10,635 bases of DNA from Bifidobacteriaceae bacterium (GCA_031279575.1 JAITIG010000195.1:1-10635); one strand, 5' to 3'; positions 1 through 6,445 are shown, counted from the first letter of the stretch. Numbers and translations: made by a program. The notes: generated by a model from the sequence alone, not told the origin.

Positions 1-12
1 CTCGCCGCCCGG

Positions 13-60
13 CCGCCACGCCGCCCGCCGCCGCCACGCCGCCCGCCGCCGCCACGCCGC
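13..60. repeat. 18-bp GC-rich tandem repeat
   Basis: Two and two-thirds copies of an 18-bp unit, CCGCCACGCCGCCCGCCG. The only A residues in the stretch fall at 18, 36 and 54, exactly 18 bp apart. A similar stretch recurs at about 91-117. There is no convincing gene on either strand here, and the array may continue left of the window. An exact 18-bp period would keep a reading frame, so the 3' end of a low-complexity coding region cannot be excluded. Confidence 0.75.
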
Positions 61-157
61 TTTGCCCATGCCAGATGCCGTCTCAAACGCCGCCCGCCGC
101 CGCCACGCCGCCCGGCCGCTCGCCGCCTTGCCCATGCCCGATGCCGTCTCAATCGCC
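55..157. repeat. Pair of 37-bp direct repeats, 66 bp apart
   Basis: Copies lie at 55-91 and 121-157 and match at 34 of 37 positions (differences at 61/127, 73/139 and 87/153). The shared core is TTGCCCATGCC, then one variable base, then GATGCCGTCTCAA. The intervening DNA is CGCCG-rich. The 66-bp spacing is a multiple of three, so forward translation gives a repeated MPDAVS peptide, but the frame is probably not a gene. The rest of 158-272 is GC-rich and shows nothing else I can support. Confidence 0.75.
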
Positions 158-272
158 CCCCGCCGGCGCTCCGCCGCTCCGCCGCCCGCCGCCCGGCCGC
201 CCGCCGCCCCCCGGGCGGGGGCGGCATCGGGCGAGAGCGGGCCCAAGCGCGCCGCGCCGCCCCCTGGTGCAA

Positions 273-292
273 GCGGCGCGCCAAGGCGCCGC
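273..292. other. Inverted repeat next to the kinase -10 element
   Basis: GCGGCGC (273-279) and GCGCCGC (286-292) form a perfect 7-bp stem with a 6-nt loop, directly against the TATAGT element. It could be an operator, or a terminator-like hairpin for whatever lies upstream; no T-tract follows. In such GC-rich DNA a chance origin is quite possible. Confidence 0.35.
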
Positions 293-298
293 TATAGT
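293..298 (+). promoter_or_regulatory. Candidate -10 element TATAGT of the kinase operon
   Basis: TATAGT matches TATAAT at five of six positions and sits in otherwise GC-rich DNA. No good -35 is visible, which is common in actinobacteria. It predicts a transcript start near 305 and a leader of about 30 nt containing AGGAG at 324-328. That supports translation from TTG at 337 rather than from TTG 298 or ATG 310, which overlap or directly follow the predicted promoter. Confidence 0.5.
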
Positions 299-336
299 TG
301 ACCCGAAATATGACCGGGCCGGTAGGAGACCTTAAT

Positions 337-1752
337 TTGGAGTTGAGCGATTTCCTCGGTGTGCTCCGCCGCTTTTGGAGGAGCTGCGCCATTGTTGTGT
401 GCGTCGCCGCAGGCGCCGCGGTTGCGTTGACTTTCGTCCTGCCGAAGCAATACACGGCGCAGGCGAAGCTGTATGTCTCCGTCATGGGCAACTCGGTGGC
501 GGAGGTGGCGTCCGGCGTCAACGCGGCGCAGAACCAGGTTGACACCTTCAGGCAGGTGGCGACCACGCCGTTTGTGCTGGAACGGGCCATCAGCGAGTTG
601 GGTTTGGCGGACACCACCCCGGCCGCGTTGGCGGGCGACCTGTCGGTGTCGGTCCCAACCGGCACCTCGATGCTGGTGATCGAGGTCGAGCGGGACAACC
701 CGCAATCGGCCGCTCAAATCGCCAACGCGGTCTCGGCCTCGCTGGTGGACGCGGTCAGCGACCTGGCGACTTCGCCCGCCGGCGAGAAGCTGGTCAGCGC
801 CCGCATTGTGGCGCCGGCCCAGGAGCCGGCCTCGCACTCTTTCCCCATCACCCGCACTTTTTTGGCTTTGGGCGTCCTGGCCGGGCTGGTGTTGGGCGCG
901 GGGCAGGCGCTGCTGCGGTTTTTGCTGGACAAGCGCGTCCGCGACGAGTCCCAGATCGAGGAGCTGACGGACGCTCCCATCATGGGCCGGATCGGTTTGG
1001 ACCCGCAGCTGGTCGGCTCGGACCGCCCGGCCCGCGTCTCCCGCATCACCGCTGAGGACTACCGCCGGCTGCGCACCAACATGCAGTTTGTCGGGGCAGG
1101 GGAGGAGGACCGCGGCAAGACCCTGGTCATCACCTCGTCGCTGCCCAGCGAAGGCAAGAGCGCCATCGCGGTCAACTTGGCCACGGTTCTGGCGGAGGCC
1201 GGCGGCAAGGTCTTGCTGATCGATGGCGACTTGCGCCGCCCCCGCATCGCCACCTACATGGGTTTGGAGGCGACTGTCGGGTTGACCACGGTGCTGATCG
1301 GCTGGGCTTCCCCGGGGGAGGCGCTGCAGTCGACCCGGGTGCCCAACCTGACGGTGATGCCCTCTGGGGTGATCCCGCCCAACCCGTCCGAGTTGCTGGC
1401 CTCCCGGGCGATGAAGCAGTTGCTGGACTCGGCCGCCCGGCACTTCGATTACACGGTGGTGGACTGCGCCCCGCTGCTGCCGGTGACCGATGCCGCGATC
1501 TTGTCCCGCCAGACCGACGGCGCTTTGGTGGTGGCGGACATGCAGCGCGTGCTGGTGCCCCAGCTGCGCAGCGCGCTGAATGAGATTGAGCAGGCCAACG
1601 GCACCGTTTTGGGCCTGGTGCTGAACAAGATGAAAAGCGGGCCGGGCTCCGGCTCCACCTATTACGGCTACCACGAGTACGGCGAGGCGGCCTCCGGCCA
1701 GGCGCGCAAGCCCAGCGGCGGCTCCCACGGCGCCGGCGGGAGAAGCCGTTGA
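337..1752 (+). CDS. Wzz-type polysaccharide co-polymerase fused to a BY-family tyrosine autokinase
   Basis: A predicted inner-membrane protein of 471 aa controlling chain length and export of a surface polysaccharide through cyclic tyrosine autophosphorylation. The N-terminal Wzz part has a membrane segment at about residues 15-35 and a second near 185-205, flanking an extracytoplasmic domain. The cytoplasmic BY-kinase follows: Walker A PSEGKS (270-275), Walker A' VLLIDGD (292-298), Walker B VVDCAP (374-379, Asp376). The C-terminal tyrosine cluster YYGYHEY (442-448) is the expected phosphorylation site, then a short Gly/Ser-rich tail. Fusion of both halves in one chain is normal in actinobacteria; many Firmicutes split them. 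I chose TTG 337 because AGGAG (324-328) lies 8 nt upstream and the protein then opens MELSDFLGVLRRF, as this family does; ATG 310 and TTG 298 are in-frame alternatives. The downstream phosphatase overlaps its stop. No glycosyltransferase gene is in the window, so the polymer is unknown. Confidence 0.9.
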   Translation: MELSDFLGVLRRFWRSCAIVVCVAAGAAVALTFVLPKQYTAQAKLYVSVMGNSVAEVASGVNAAQNQVDTFRQVATTPFVLERAISELGLADTTPAALAGDLSVSVPTGTSMLVIEVERDNPQSAAQIANAVSASLVDAVSDLATSPAGEKLVSARIVAPAQEPASHSFPITRTFLALGVLAGLVLGAGQALLRFLLDKRVRDESQIEELTDAPIMGRIGLDPQLVGSDRPARVSRITAEDYRRLRTNMQFVGAGEEDRGKTLVITSSLPSEGKSAIAVNLATVLAEAGGKVLLIDGDLRRPRIATYMGLEATVGLTTVLIGWASPGEALQSTRVPNLTVMPSGVIPPNPSELLASRAMKQLLDSAARHFDYTVVDCAPLLPVTDAAILSRQTDGALVVADMQRVLVPQLRSALNEIEQANGTVLGLVLNKMKSGPGSGSTYYGYHEYGEAASGQARKPSGGSHGAGGRSR

Positions 1753-2357
1753 CGCCCGGCGAGCCATTCAAGGTTTTGGCTGTCTGCCACGGCAACATCA
1801 GCCGCTCGCCGGCGGCGGAGTATCTGCTGCGGGCGGCTTTGGATGGCCGCTTCGCGGTCGCCAGCGCCGGGGTGGGGGCCCACCAGGTGGCGGGCAGCGG
1901 CCCGGACCGGTTCACTTTGGCGATGCTCGGCAAACGCGGCATCGACGGGTCGCGGCATGTTTCAAAGCAGCTCACGGCCGGCCTGATTGGGCAGGCGGAG
2001 CTGATTTTGACGATGAGCCCAAACCAGCGCTCCTGGGTCACCGGGGAGGTGCCGGGCGCCATCGGCCGCTCGTTCACGTTGCTGGAGTTCGCCCGCTTGG
2101 CGGTGGCGGTCAGGGGGCAAGGCCCCGAATCGGTCTCTGACATGGTGCGGCGGGCGGCCGCCAGCCGCGGCGTCTACCCGGTGGCGCCGGGCGGCTCAGA
2201 TGAGATCGCCGACCCTCACGGCGGCGCCTTGGAGGACTACCGGGCGGCTTTTGAGGCGGTGGACCGGGCGGTGGCCGTGGCCGCCGGGGAGTTGAACGGC
2301 TACCTCCGCCTGCGCACCCCGGCGCCCGCGCACCCGTTCGCCGGCTTCGTCTTGTAG
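1749..2357 (+). CDS. Low-molecular-weight protein tyrosine phosphatase (Wzb/Etp-like)
   Basis: A cytoplasmic phosphotyrosine phosphatase of 202 aa, expected to dephosphorylate the tyrosine tail of the kinase encoded just upstream. The P-loop CX5R-S lies at the N terminus: CHGNISRS, nucleophile Cys13 and Arg19. The general acid is probably Asp155 in IADPHGG, the equivalent of the DP(Y/F) loop; His replaces the usual aromatic residue. The start is TTG 1749, whose TTGA overlaps the kinase stop (TGA 1750-1752), with a GGGAG ribosome binding site at 1738-1742, so the two are probably translationally coupled. At 202 aa it exceeds the usual 145-165 aa; the extra length is an insert before the DP loop (about 118-150) and a Pro/Ala-rich C-terminal tail. 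An arsenate reductase role is less likely given the kinase partner. Confidence 0.9.
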   Translation: MTPGEPFKVLAVCHGNISRSPAAEYLLRAALDGRFAVASAGVGAHQVAGSGPDRFTLAMLGKRGIDGSRHVSKQLTAGLIGQAELILTMSPNQRSWVTGEVPGAIGRSFTLLEFARLAVAVRGQGPESVSDMVRRAAASRGVYPVAPGGSDEIADPHGGALEDYRAAFEAVDRAVAVAAGELNGYLRLRTPAPAHPFAGFVL

Positions 2358-2368
2358 CGCCCCCACAC

Positions 2369-2521
2369 GGCGCTTGGGCGGTGCCGTGCGGCGCCTGGGG
2401 GGATTGCCGTGGGGCGCCCCTGGGCGATGCCGTGTGGCGCCTGGGGGGATTGCCGTGCGGCGCTTGGACGATGCCGTGCGGCGCCTGGGCGACGCCGTGC
2501 GGCGCTTGGGCGGCGCTGTCA
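2369..2521. repeat. Seven-unit 21-23 bp tandem repeat between convergent genes
   Basis: Units start at 2369, 2390, 2413, 2436, 2459, 2480 and 2501, with lengths 21, 23, 23, 23, 21, 21 and 21 bp. Each begins GGCGC(C/T) and carries a core like GGGCGATGCCGTGC. The array begins 11 bp after the phosphatase stop, and its last unit covers the orn stop codon (2519-2521). Unit junctions read GCCGTGCGGC, a short self-complementary element. It could act as a bidirectional terminator or protein-binding array, or be a neutral minisatellite. Length variation in steps of 2 bp argues against coding. Confidence 0.85.
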
Positions 2522-3160
2522 GGCGGCCGGCAGGCGGCGCGCGCGGTCTTCTTGGATGGCGAGCGCGGCCGCCCGGGCGGTGTCGCTGTCGGGTCCGGGC
2601 GCGGGCGCGAACACGCACTGCCGGTAGTAGCGCAACTCGTCGATCGAGTCGTGGATGTCCGCCAGCGCCCGGTGGCCGCCGAGTTTGTCCGGGGCGGCGA
2701 AGTAGACCCGGGGGTACCAGCGCCGCGCCAACTCTTTGACCGATGACACGTCGATGGTGCGGTAGTGCAGGTAGCGCCCCAGTTGGGGCAGGTCCCGGTC
2801 GATGAAGCCGCGGTCGGTGCCGACCGAGTTGCCGGCCAGGGGGGATTTGCCTTCTTGCGGGGCGTGGGCGCGGACGTATCGCATGACGGCCGCCTCGGCT
2901 TGGGCTAGGGTGACGCCATCGGCCAGCAGGTCGAGCAGGCCGGAGGCTTGGTGCATGTCGCGCACGAATCCCGTCATCTGCGCCAGCGCCTGGGGCGGGG
3001 GTTTGACCACCAGGTCGACCCCCTCGGCCAATGGCGCCAGGTTTGAGTCCGTCACCACCACGGCGATCTCAATCAGGGCGTCCTTGGCCAGGTCGAGCCC
3101 TGTCATCTCGCAATCCACCCAGATGATCGGGTCGGCCACGCCGGTCTCGGCAACACTCAC
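2519..3160 (-). CDS. orn: Oligoribonuclease (3'-5' nanoRNA exonuclease, DEDDh family)
   Basis: A 213-aa cytoplasmic exonuclease that degrades 2-5 nt RNAs, including the c-di-GMP product pGpG, to mononucleotides; the usual length is about 180-220 aa. All catalytic residues are visible: Asp16 and Glu18 in WVDCEMTGL, Asp116 in GNSVGTDRGF, and His163 and Asp168 in HRALADIHDS. Their spacing matches E. coli Orn (D12, E14, D112, H158, D163). The C-terminal 30 residues form an Ala/Arg-rich extension typical of high-GC homologues. The start is GTG at 3158-3160. No Shine-Dalgarno sequence precedes it; a TAGGCT element ends 6 nt upstream, which suggests a leaderless transcript. The gene diverges from tRNA-Arg and converges on the phosphatase across a tandem repeat that reaches its stop codon. 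Confidence 0.96.
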   Translation of the reverse strand: MSVAETGVADPIIWVDCEMTGLDLAKDALIEIAVVVTDSNLAPLAEGVDLVVKPPPQALAQMTGFVRDMHQASGLLDLLADGVTLAQAEAAVMRYVRAHAPQEGKSPLAGNSVGTDRGFIDRDLPQLGRYLHYRTIDVSSVKELARRWYPRVYFAAPDKLGGHRALADIHDSIDELRYYRQCVFAPAPGPDSDTARAAALAIQEDRARRLPAA

Positions 3161-3166
3161 CGGCCC

Positions 3167-3172
3167 AGCCTA
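3167..3172 (-). promoter_or_regulatory. Candidate -10 (TAGGCT) for leaderless orn
   Basis: Read on the minus strand, TAGGCT fits TANNNT and is followed by exactly 6 nt and then the GTG start. Transcription would begin at or next to the start codon. There is no ribosome binding site in the intervening GGGCCG. The spacing is the same as upstream of ettA. Confidence 0.5.
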
Positions 3173-3184
3173 CCGGCGAACTGG

Positions 3185-3190
3185 CATACT
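3185..3190 (+). promoter_or_regulatory. Possible -10 (CATACT) of the tRNA-Arg gene
   Basis: CATACT lies 12 nt before the mature tRNA 5' end, which would leave a short leader for RNase P to remove. It is one base from TATACT. No clear -35 is seen. It shares a 42-bp divergent region with the orn promoter. Confidence 0.3.
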
Positions 3191-3202
3191 TCTTATGGCC
3201 CG

Positions 3203-3275
3203 GCCCCCGTAGCTCAGTGGATAGAGCATCTGCCTTCTAAGCAGCTGGTCGAAGGTTCGAATCCTTTCGGGGGCG
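3203..3275 (+). tRNA. tRNA-Arg, anticodon UCU
   Basis: A complete 73-nt cloverleaf. The acceptor stem GCCCCCG/CGGGGGC has seven perfect pairs. The D stem is GCTC/GAGC. The anticodon loop CTTCTAA holds TCT at 3236-3238, reading AGA and, by wobble, AGG. The T arm GAAGG-TTCGAAT-CCTTT includes one G-U pair at its base. The discriminator is G73 and CCA is not encoded. The outermost anticodon-stem pair (27:43) is a U-C mismatch, which leaves four pairs. AGA should be a rare codon in a genome this GC-rich, so this is probably a low-demand isoacceptor. Confidence 0.96.
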
Positions 3276-3311
3276 CTGTTTGCCCAGGTCAGAGGCATAT
3301 TGCGGTCTGAT

Positions 3312-3326
3312 CCGGCCCTCGGCCGG
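3312..3326 (+). terminator. Possible hairpin terminator after tRNA-Arg
   Basis: CCGGCC (3312-3317), loop CTC, GGCCGG (3321-3326): a perfect 6-bp GC stem 36 nt past the tRNA. No U-tract follows, so it would be an intrinsic terminator only in the loose actinobacterial sense. Chance GC pairing is a real alternative. Confidence 0.3.
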
Positions 3327-3387
3327 GCGCCTTGGGCGGTGTTTGGGGAAGCCCGCCCAGCCCCGCCGGCCGCCGGGCCGGGCGGTT

Positions 3388-3408
3388 AATTGGCGCAATA
3401 GCCCAATT
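3388..3408. promoter_or_regulatory. 21-bp dyad upstream of the GTPase operon
   Basis: AATTGG (3388-3393) and CCAATT (3403-3408) are perfect 6-bp arms separated by 9 bp. They form an AT-rich island 18 bp upstream of the GTG start of the first GTPase gene, in DNA otherwise nearly all G and C. The shape fits a dimeric repressor operator. No canonical -10 is clear nearby, and no regulator gene is adjacent to identify the binder. Confidence 0.4.
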
Positions 3409-3425
3409 CGTTAGAAGGTATGTAG

Positions 3426-5012
3426 GTGAATAGCCCGTCCGAGACCAGCACCACGCTCGAACTGGTGGCCGCTTTGCGGGCGGAATTGGACCGGGTGCGC
3501 TTCGACTTCCCGGCGCCCGCCTCCGCCCAGGCGGAAGCCCGCCGCGCCGCCTTGGCGGCCAACCTCGACCAAGCCGCCCTGCCGGCCTTGCGCCAGATGG
3601 CCGCGCCGGCTGTGATAACGCTGGTCGGCGGCACCGGCGTGGGCAAGTCGGCTTTGGCCAACGCCTTGGCCGGGGGCCGCCCGCTGAGCCCGGCCGGGCC
3701 GCTGCGCCCCACCACCCGCCAGCCGCTGCTGTTGGCCAGCCCCGCCACCGCCGCCATGCTGGGCGGCCATCCGGCGGGCGCGGCGGCGCGCCTGATAGAG
3801 CACCCTTGGGTGCCGCCCAGCTGGGCCATCTTGGATTGCGCCGACCCGTTTGTGGTCGGCAACGACCCGCAGCGGGCCCAGCCGGACGTCCCGGCGGCGG
3901 CCCTGCTGGTGGTGACTTCGGCTTTGCGCTACGGCGACGCCTTGCTGTGGGATCTGCTGCAAGGGGTTGGCCGGTCTGGCACGCCGGTGGCCTTGGTGGT
4001 CAACCGCCTGCCGGGCGGGGCCTGGGAGGTGGTCAAACCGGAGCTGGCCCGCCGCCTGGAGGCGCTGGCGCTGGGCTACATCCCGTTGTTCCCGGTGGCC
4101 GAGCTGCCAGGCGCGCCTGAGGCGCTGCCGGCCAGCGGCATCGGGCCGGTGGTGGACTGGCTGCGCCAACGGGTGCCGCCGCCAATTGACCCGCCAGACC
4201 CGCTGCCGCACCTCCAGGCGGTGGCCGCGGCCGCCGCCGAGTTGGCCCGCGACCAGCTGGTCCAGGGGCGGGCTTTGGAGTTGCTGGGCAGCGCCACCGA
4301 GGCCCAAGCGGCCACCATTGCCGCCGCCGGCCCGCAGCTGCCGCTGCAAATCGAACCCCAGTTGGCCGAGGTTTGGTCGGTTTTGGCCGGGCCCGGCGGC
4401 CCGCTGGCGGATGCGACGGCCCAAGGGGTGGCGCCGGGAAGCCCAGACCAGCCCGAGCGGCGCGAGCGCTGGGGCGCCGCCTTGGCCCAGCTGGGCGCCG
4501 CGGTGGCCGATGCCGTCGCGCGCGACGCCTCCGCCGCCGCCGGCATCGCGGCCGGGGCGATGGCGGCGGTGTGGCGCGGCCCGGGGGTCCCGGCCGGCTC
4601 CAGCCAGTTGTTGGACCGCGCCGGGTTGGCGTCGCAGGCGCCGGGCGCGCCGCCTGGGCCCGGCGCCTACCAGGCTTGGTCGGACAGGCTGGGGCGGGCG
4701 CTGGCGGATTTGGACACCCCCCAGGCGCGGGCGGCGGCGCAGGCGTTGGCGCCGGCTGGTCTGTTGGCGCTGGTCCAGGCGGCGGCCTTGGGCGCGGCGG
4801 GGCCGGCCCAGCTGGTGGGGGAGCTGCTGGGGGCGCAAGCCGAGGCGGCCCTGGGCGCCGCCCGGGCGGCTTTCCGGCAAACCCGGGCCGAGGTGGCGCA
4901 GGCGGCTTTGGCGCCGTTCCGGGGGGCGGTGGCGGCGGGGCAGACGGCATCGGGCGCTTTGGGGCAGTTGGCGGGACGGTTGTCGCGGGCAGTGGAGAGG
5001 GGCGGGCCATGA
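3426..5012 (+). CDS. Dynamin-like / YfjP-like GTPase, first of a pair
   Basis: A P-loop GTPase of 528 aa. After an N-terminal helical stretch, the G domain shows G1 GGTGVGKS (68-75), G2 RPTTRQ (94-99), G3 LDCADPF (136-142) in place of the usual DxxG, then ALRYGDALLWDLLQ (about 163-176) and G4 NRLP (193-196) in place of NKxD. Loose G3 and G4 motifs and the RYxDAxxWDLL segment are, as I recall, typical of this actinobacterial branch, so guanine specificity may be relaxed. The C-terminal 270 residues are Ala/Gly/Leu-rich predicted helix, expected of a stalk- or membrane-contacting region; I see no clear transmembrane segment. The start is GTG with AGAAGG 7 nt upstream. It overlaps the next GTPase by ATGA. 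By analogy with Streptomyces DynA/DynB the pair may act on membranes, perhaps at division sites; this is inference. Confidence 0.8.
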   Translation: MNSPSETSTTLELVAALRAELDRVRFDFPAPASAQAEARRAALAANLDQAALPALRQMAAPAVITLVGGTGVGKSALANALAGGRPLSPAGPLRPTTRQPLLLASPATAAMLGGHPAGAAARLIEHPWVPPSWAILDCADPFVVGNDPQRAQPDVPAAALLVVTSALRYGDALLWDLLQGVGRSGTPVALVVNRLPGGAWEVVKPELARRLEALALGYIPLFPVAELPGAPEALPASGIGPVVDWLRQRVPPPIDPPDPLPHLQAVAAAAAELARDQLVQGRALELLGSATEAQAATIAAAGPQLPLQIEPQLAEVWSVLAGPGGPLADATAQGVAPGSPDQPERRERWGAALAQLGAAVADAVARDASAAAGIAAGAMAAVWRGPGVPAGSSQLLDRAGLASQAPGAPPGPGAYQAWSDRLGRALADLDTPQARAAAQALAPAGLLALVQAAALGAAGPAQLVGELLGAQAEAALGAARAAFRQTRAEVAQAALAPFRGAVAAGQTASGALGQLAGRLSRAVERGGP

Positions 5013-6445
5013 GCGGGGCGGAGACGGCGGGCCGCGCCATCGCGGAATTGCGCGAGGCGGCGCAGTTGAGCGCGCGGCGCCTTGACCCGGGGCCGGCGGC
5101 GATCGCCTTGGGGGCGGCCGCCAGGATCGAGGAGCGGCTCGAGCGGGGGGTGGCGCACACTGTGGTGGCGCTGCAGGGCGGCACCGGCTCGGGCAAGTCG
5201 GCGCTGTTCAACGCGCTGGCGGGAATGGATTTCGCGGAGGTGTCCTGGGTGCGCCCAACCACGCGCCAGGCCACAGCCTGCGTCTGGGGGCCGGGCGCGG
5301 AGCCGCTGCTGGAGTGGGTCGGGGTGGAGCGCGACGCCTGGATCCAGCGGGACTCTGTGCTCGAGTCCCACCTCCAGGCGCTGCGCGGGCTGCTGCTGGT
5401 GGATCTGCCGGACTACGACTCGACAGCCGATGACCACCGGCAGGTGGCGGACCGGCTGCTGCCGCTGGCCGATGTGCTGTTGTGGGTGACCGACCCGCAG
5501 AAGTACGCCGATCCGGCCCTGCACGAGCGCTTCGCGGTGGTCGCCCGGGCTTACCCGTGGCGGCTTTGCGCGGTGGTGTTGAACCAGACGGACACGGTCT
5601 CCCCCGAGGCCGCCCGCCAACTGGGGGAGGCCTTGGCGGGGCTCTTGGGCGCGGCGGGGCCGGGCGGCGCGGCGGGGCCGGGCGCCTCGCCGGGCGCGGC
5701 GCCCGGCGTGGTGGCGACCCCAGCGCCGGCCCCCGCGCCGGCCCGGGTCGCGGCCCTCGCGCCAGCCCCCGCAACGGCCCCGATGGCGGCCCCTGCGGTG
5801 ATGCTGACCTCGGCTAAGACCGGGGCTGGGGTGGAGGCTTTGCGGTCGTGGCTGGTGGCCCAAACGGGGGCCAAGACAACTGCTCTGAGGCGCCTGGCGG
5901 CCCAGTTGGAGGCGGCCGCGCAGGCGCTGGGCGAGGGCGCCGAGGCCCCGGCGGGCGCCGCGCCGCCCAAGCTGGCATGGACCGCCCCAGCGGCTGCGGC
6001 GGTGGTGGAGGCGCTGGTGGAGGCGTGCGCGCCGGGCCCCGGCGTGGCGCCGCCGCTGGCGCCCAGCCTGGATGCGGTGCGGGCGGCGACCGGCTTGTGG
6101 GTGGCCCAGGCCTCCCAGCACCTGCCGGGGCAGTGGAGCGCGGCGATCGGCGCGGCGCTGGCCTCGCCGGCCAACCTCGCCACCCGCCTGGGGGACGCCT
6201 TCCGCCCCTTGGAGCTGGTGCCGCCGCCAGGTTTTTGGGAGCGGCTGGTGCGGCCCAGGCGGGCGGCCCGCTTGCGCCGGGCCAGTTGGGAGGCCCGGCT
6301 GCGCCAAGCGATAGAGCCGGTGGTGCACCGCGCCGTGGTTTGGCCCACCGAGGCGGCGCTGCAAGACCGCGCCCGCCTGGTGGAGCTGTTGGGGCGGGTG
6401 CTGGCGGCGGCGGCCCAGTTGGGCGCGGCCGATTCGCCGGCCTGA
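5009..6445 (+). CDS. Dynamin-like / YfjP-like GTPase, second of a pair, with an Ala/Pro/Gly insert
   Basis: A P-loop GTPase of 478 aa, probable partner of the preceding one. Motifs are closer to canonical: G1 GGTGSGKS (57-64), G2 RPTTRQ (82-87), G3 DLPDYDS (132-138), ADVLLWVTDPQKYAD after it, G4 NQTD (192-195), G5 TSAKTG (267-272). Residues 216-262, between G4 and G5, are almost entirely Ala, Pro and Gly, an unusual low-complexity insertion inside the G domain. The C-terminal half is helical with a basic patch (WERLVRPRRAARLRRASW) that could touch acidic lipids or nucleic acid; no clear membrane helix is seen. ATG 5009 overlaps the upstream stop (ATGA) and has GGAGAGG at 4994-5000, so translation is probably coupled. 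The reading frame is open far upstream, but that extension is antisense-like Gly/Arg sequence inside the first gene. Both GTPases share RPTTRQ and may have arisen by duplication. Confidence 0.82.
   Translation: MSGAETAGRAIAELREAAQLSARRLDPGPAAIALGAAARIEERLERGVAHTVVALQGGTGSGKSALFNALAGMDFAEVSWVRPTTRQATACVWGPGAEPLLEWVGVERDAWIQRDSVLESHLQALRGLLLVDLPDYDSTADDHRQVADRLLPLADVLLWVTDPQKYADPALHERFAVVARAYPWRLCAVVLNQTDTVSPEAARQLGEALAGLLGAAGPGGAAGPGASPGAAPGVVATPAPAPAPARVAALAPAPATAPMAAPAVMLTSAKTGAGVEALRSWLVAQTGAKTTALRRLAAQLEAAAQALGEGAEAPAGAAPPKLAWTAPAAAAVVEALVEACAPGPGVAPPLAPSLDAVRAATGLWVAQASQHLPGQWSAAIGAALASPANLATRLGDAFRPLELVPPPGFWERLVRPRRAARLRRASWEARLRQAIEPVVHRAVVWPTEAALQDRARLVELLGRVLAAAAQLGAADSPA

Noticed and set aside
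1..200. CRISPR array
   Set aside because: The units are low-complexity, only two 37-bp copies exist, the spacers are not unique, and there are no cas genes.
62..301. Forward reading frame with repeated MPDAVS peptide
   Set aside because: It is Ala/Pro/Arg low complexity, has no ribosome binding site, and an overlapping frame is equally open. It follows from the DNA repeat.
2196..2618. Minus-strand frame encoding Lys/Arg-rich heptapeptide repeats
   Set aside because: It overlaps the phosphatase and orn ends, the peptide simply mirrors the tandem repeat, and the 23-bp units shift its phase.
3254..3275. tRNA 3' end as a phage or island attachment site
   Set aside because: No second copy of the tRNA 3' end, no integrase and no change in composition occur downstream in the window.
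4373..5008. N-terminal extension of the second GTPase
   Set aside because: It lies within the first GTPase gene and reads as Gly/Arg low complexity. ATG 5009 has a good ribosome binding site and an ATGA overlap.
4033..5274. Long minus-strand Pro/Ala-rich frame opposite the GTPases
   Set aside because: Antisense shadow of GC-rich coding DNA. It has no domain motif, while the plus strand has clear G motifs.
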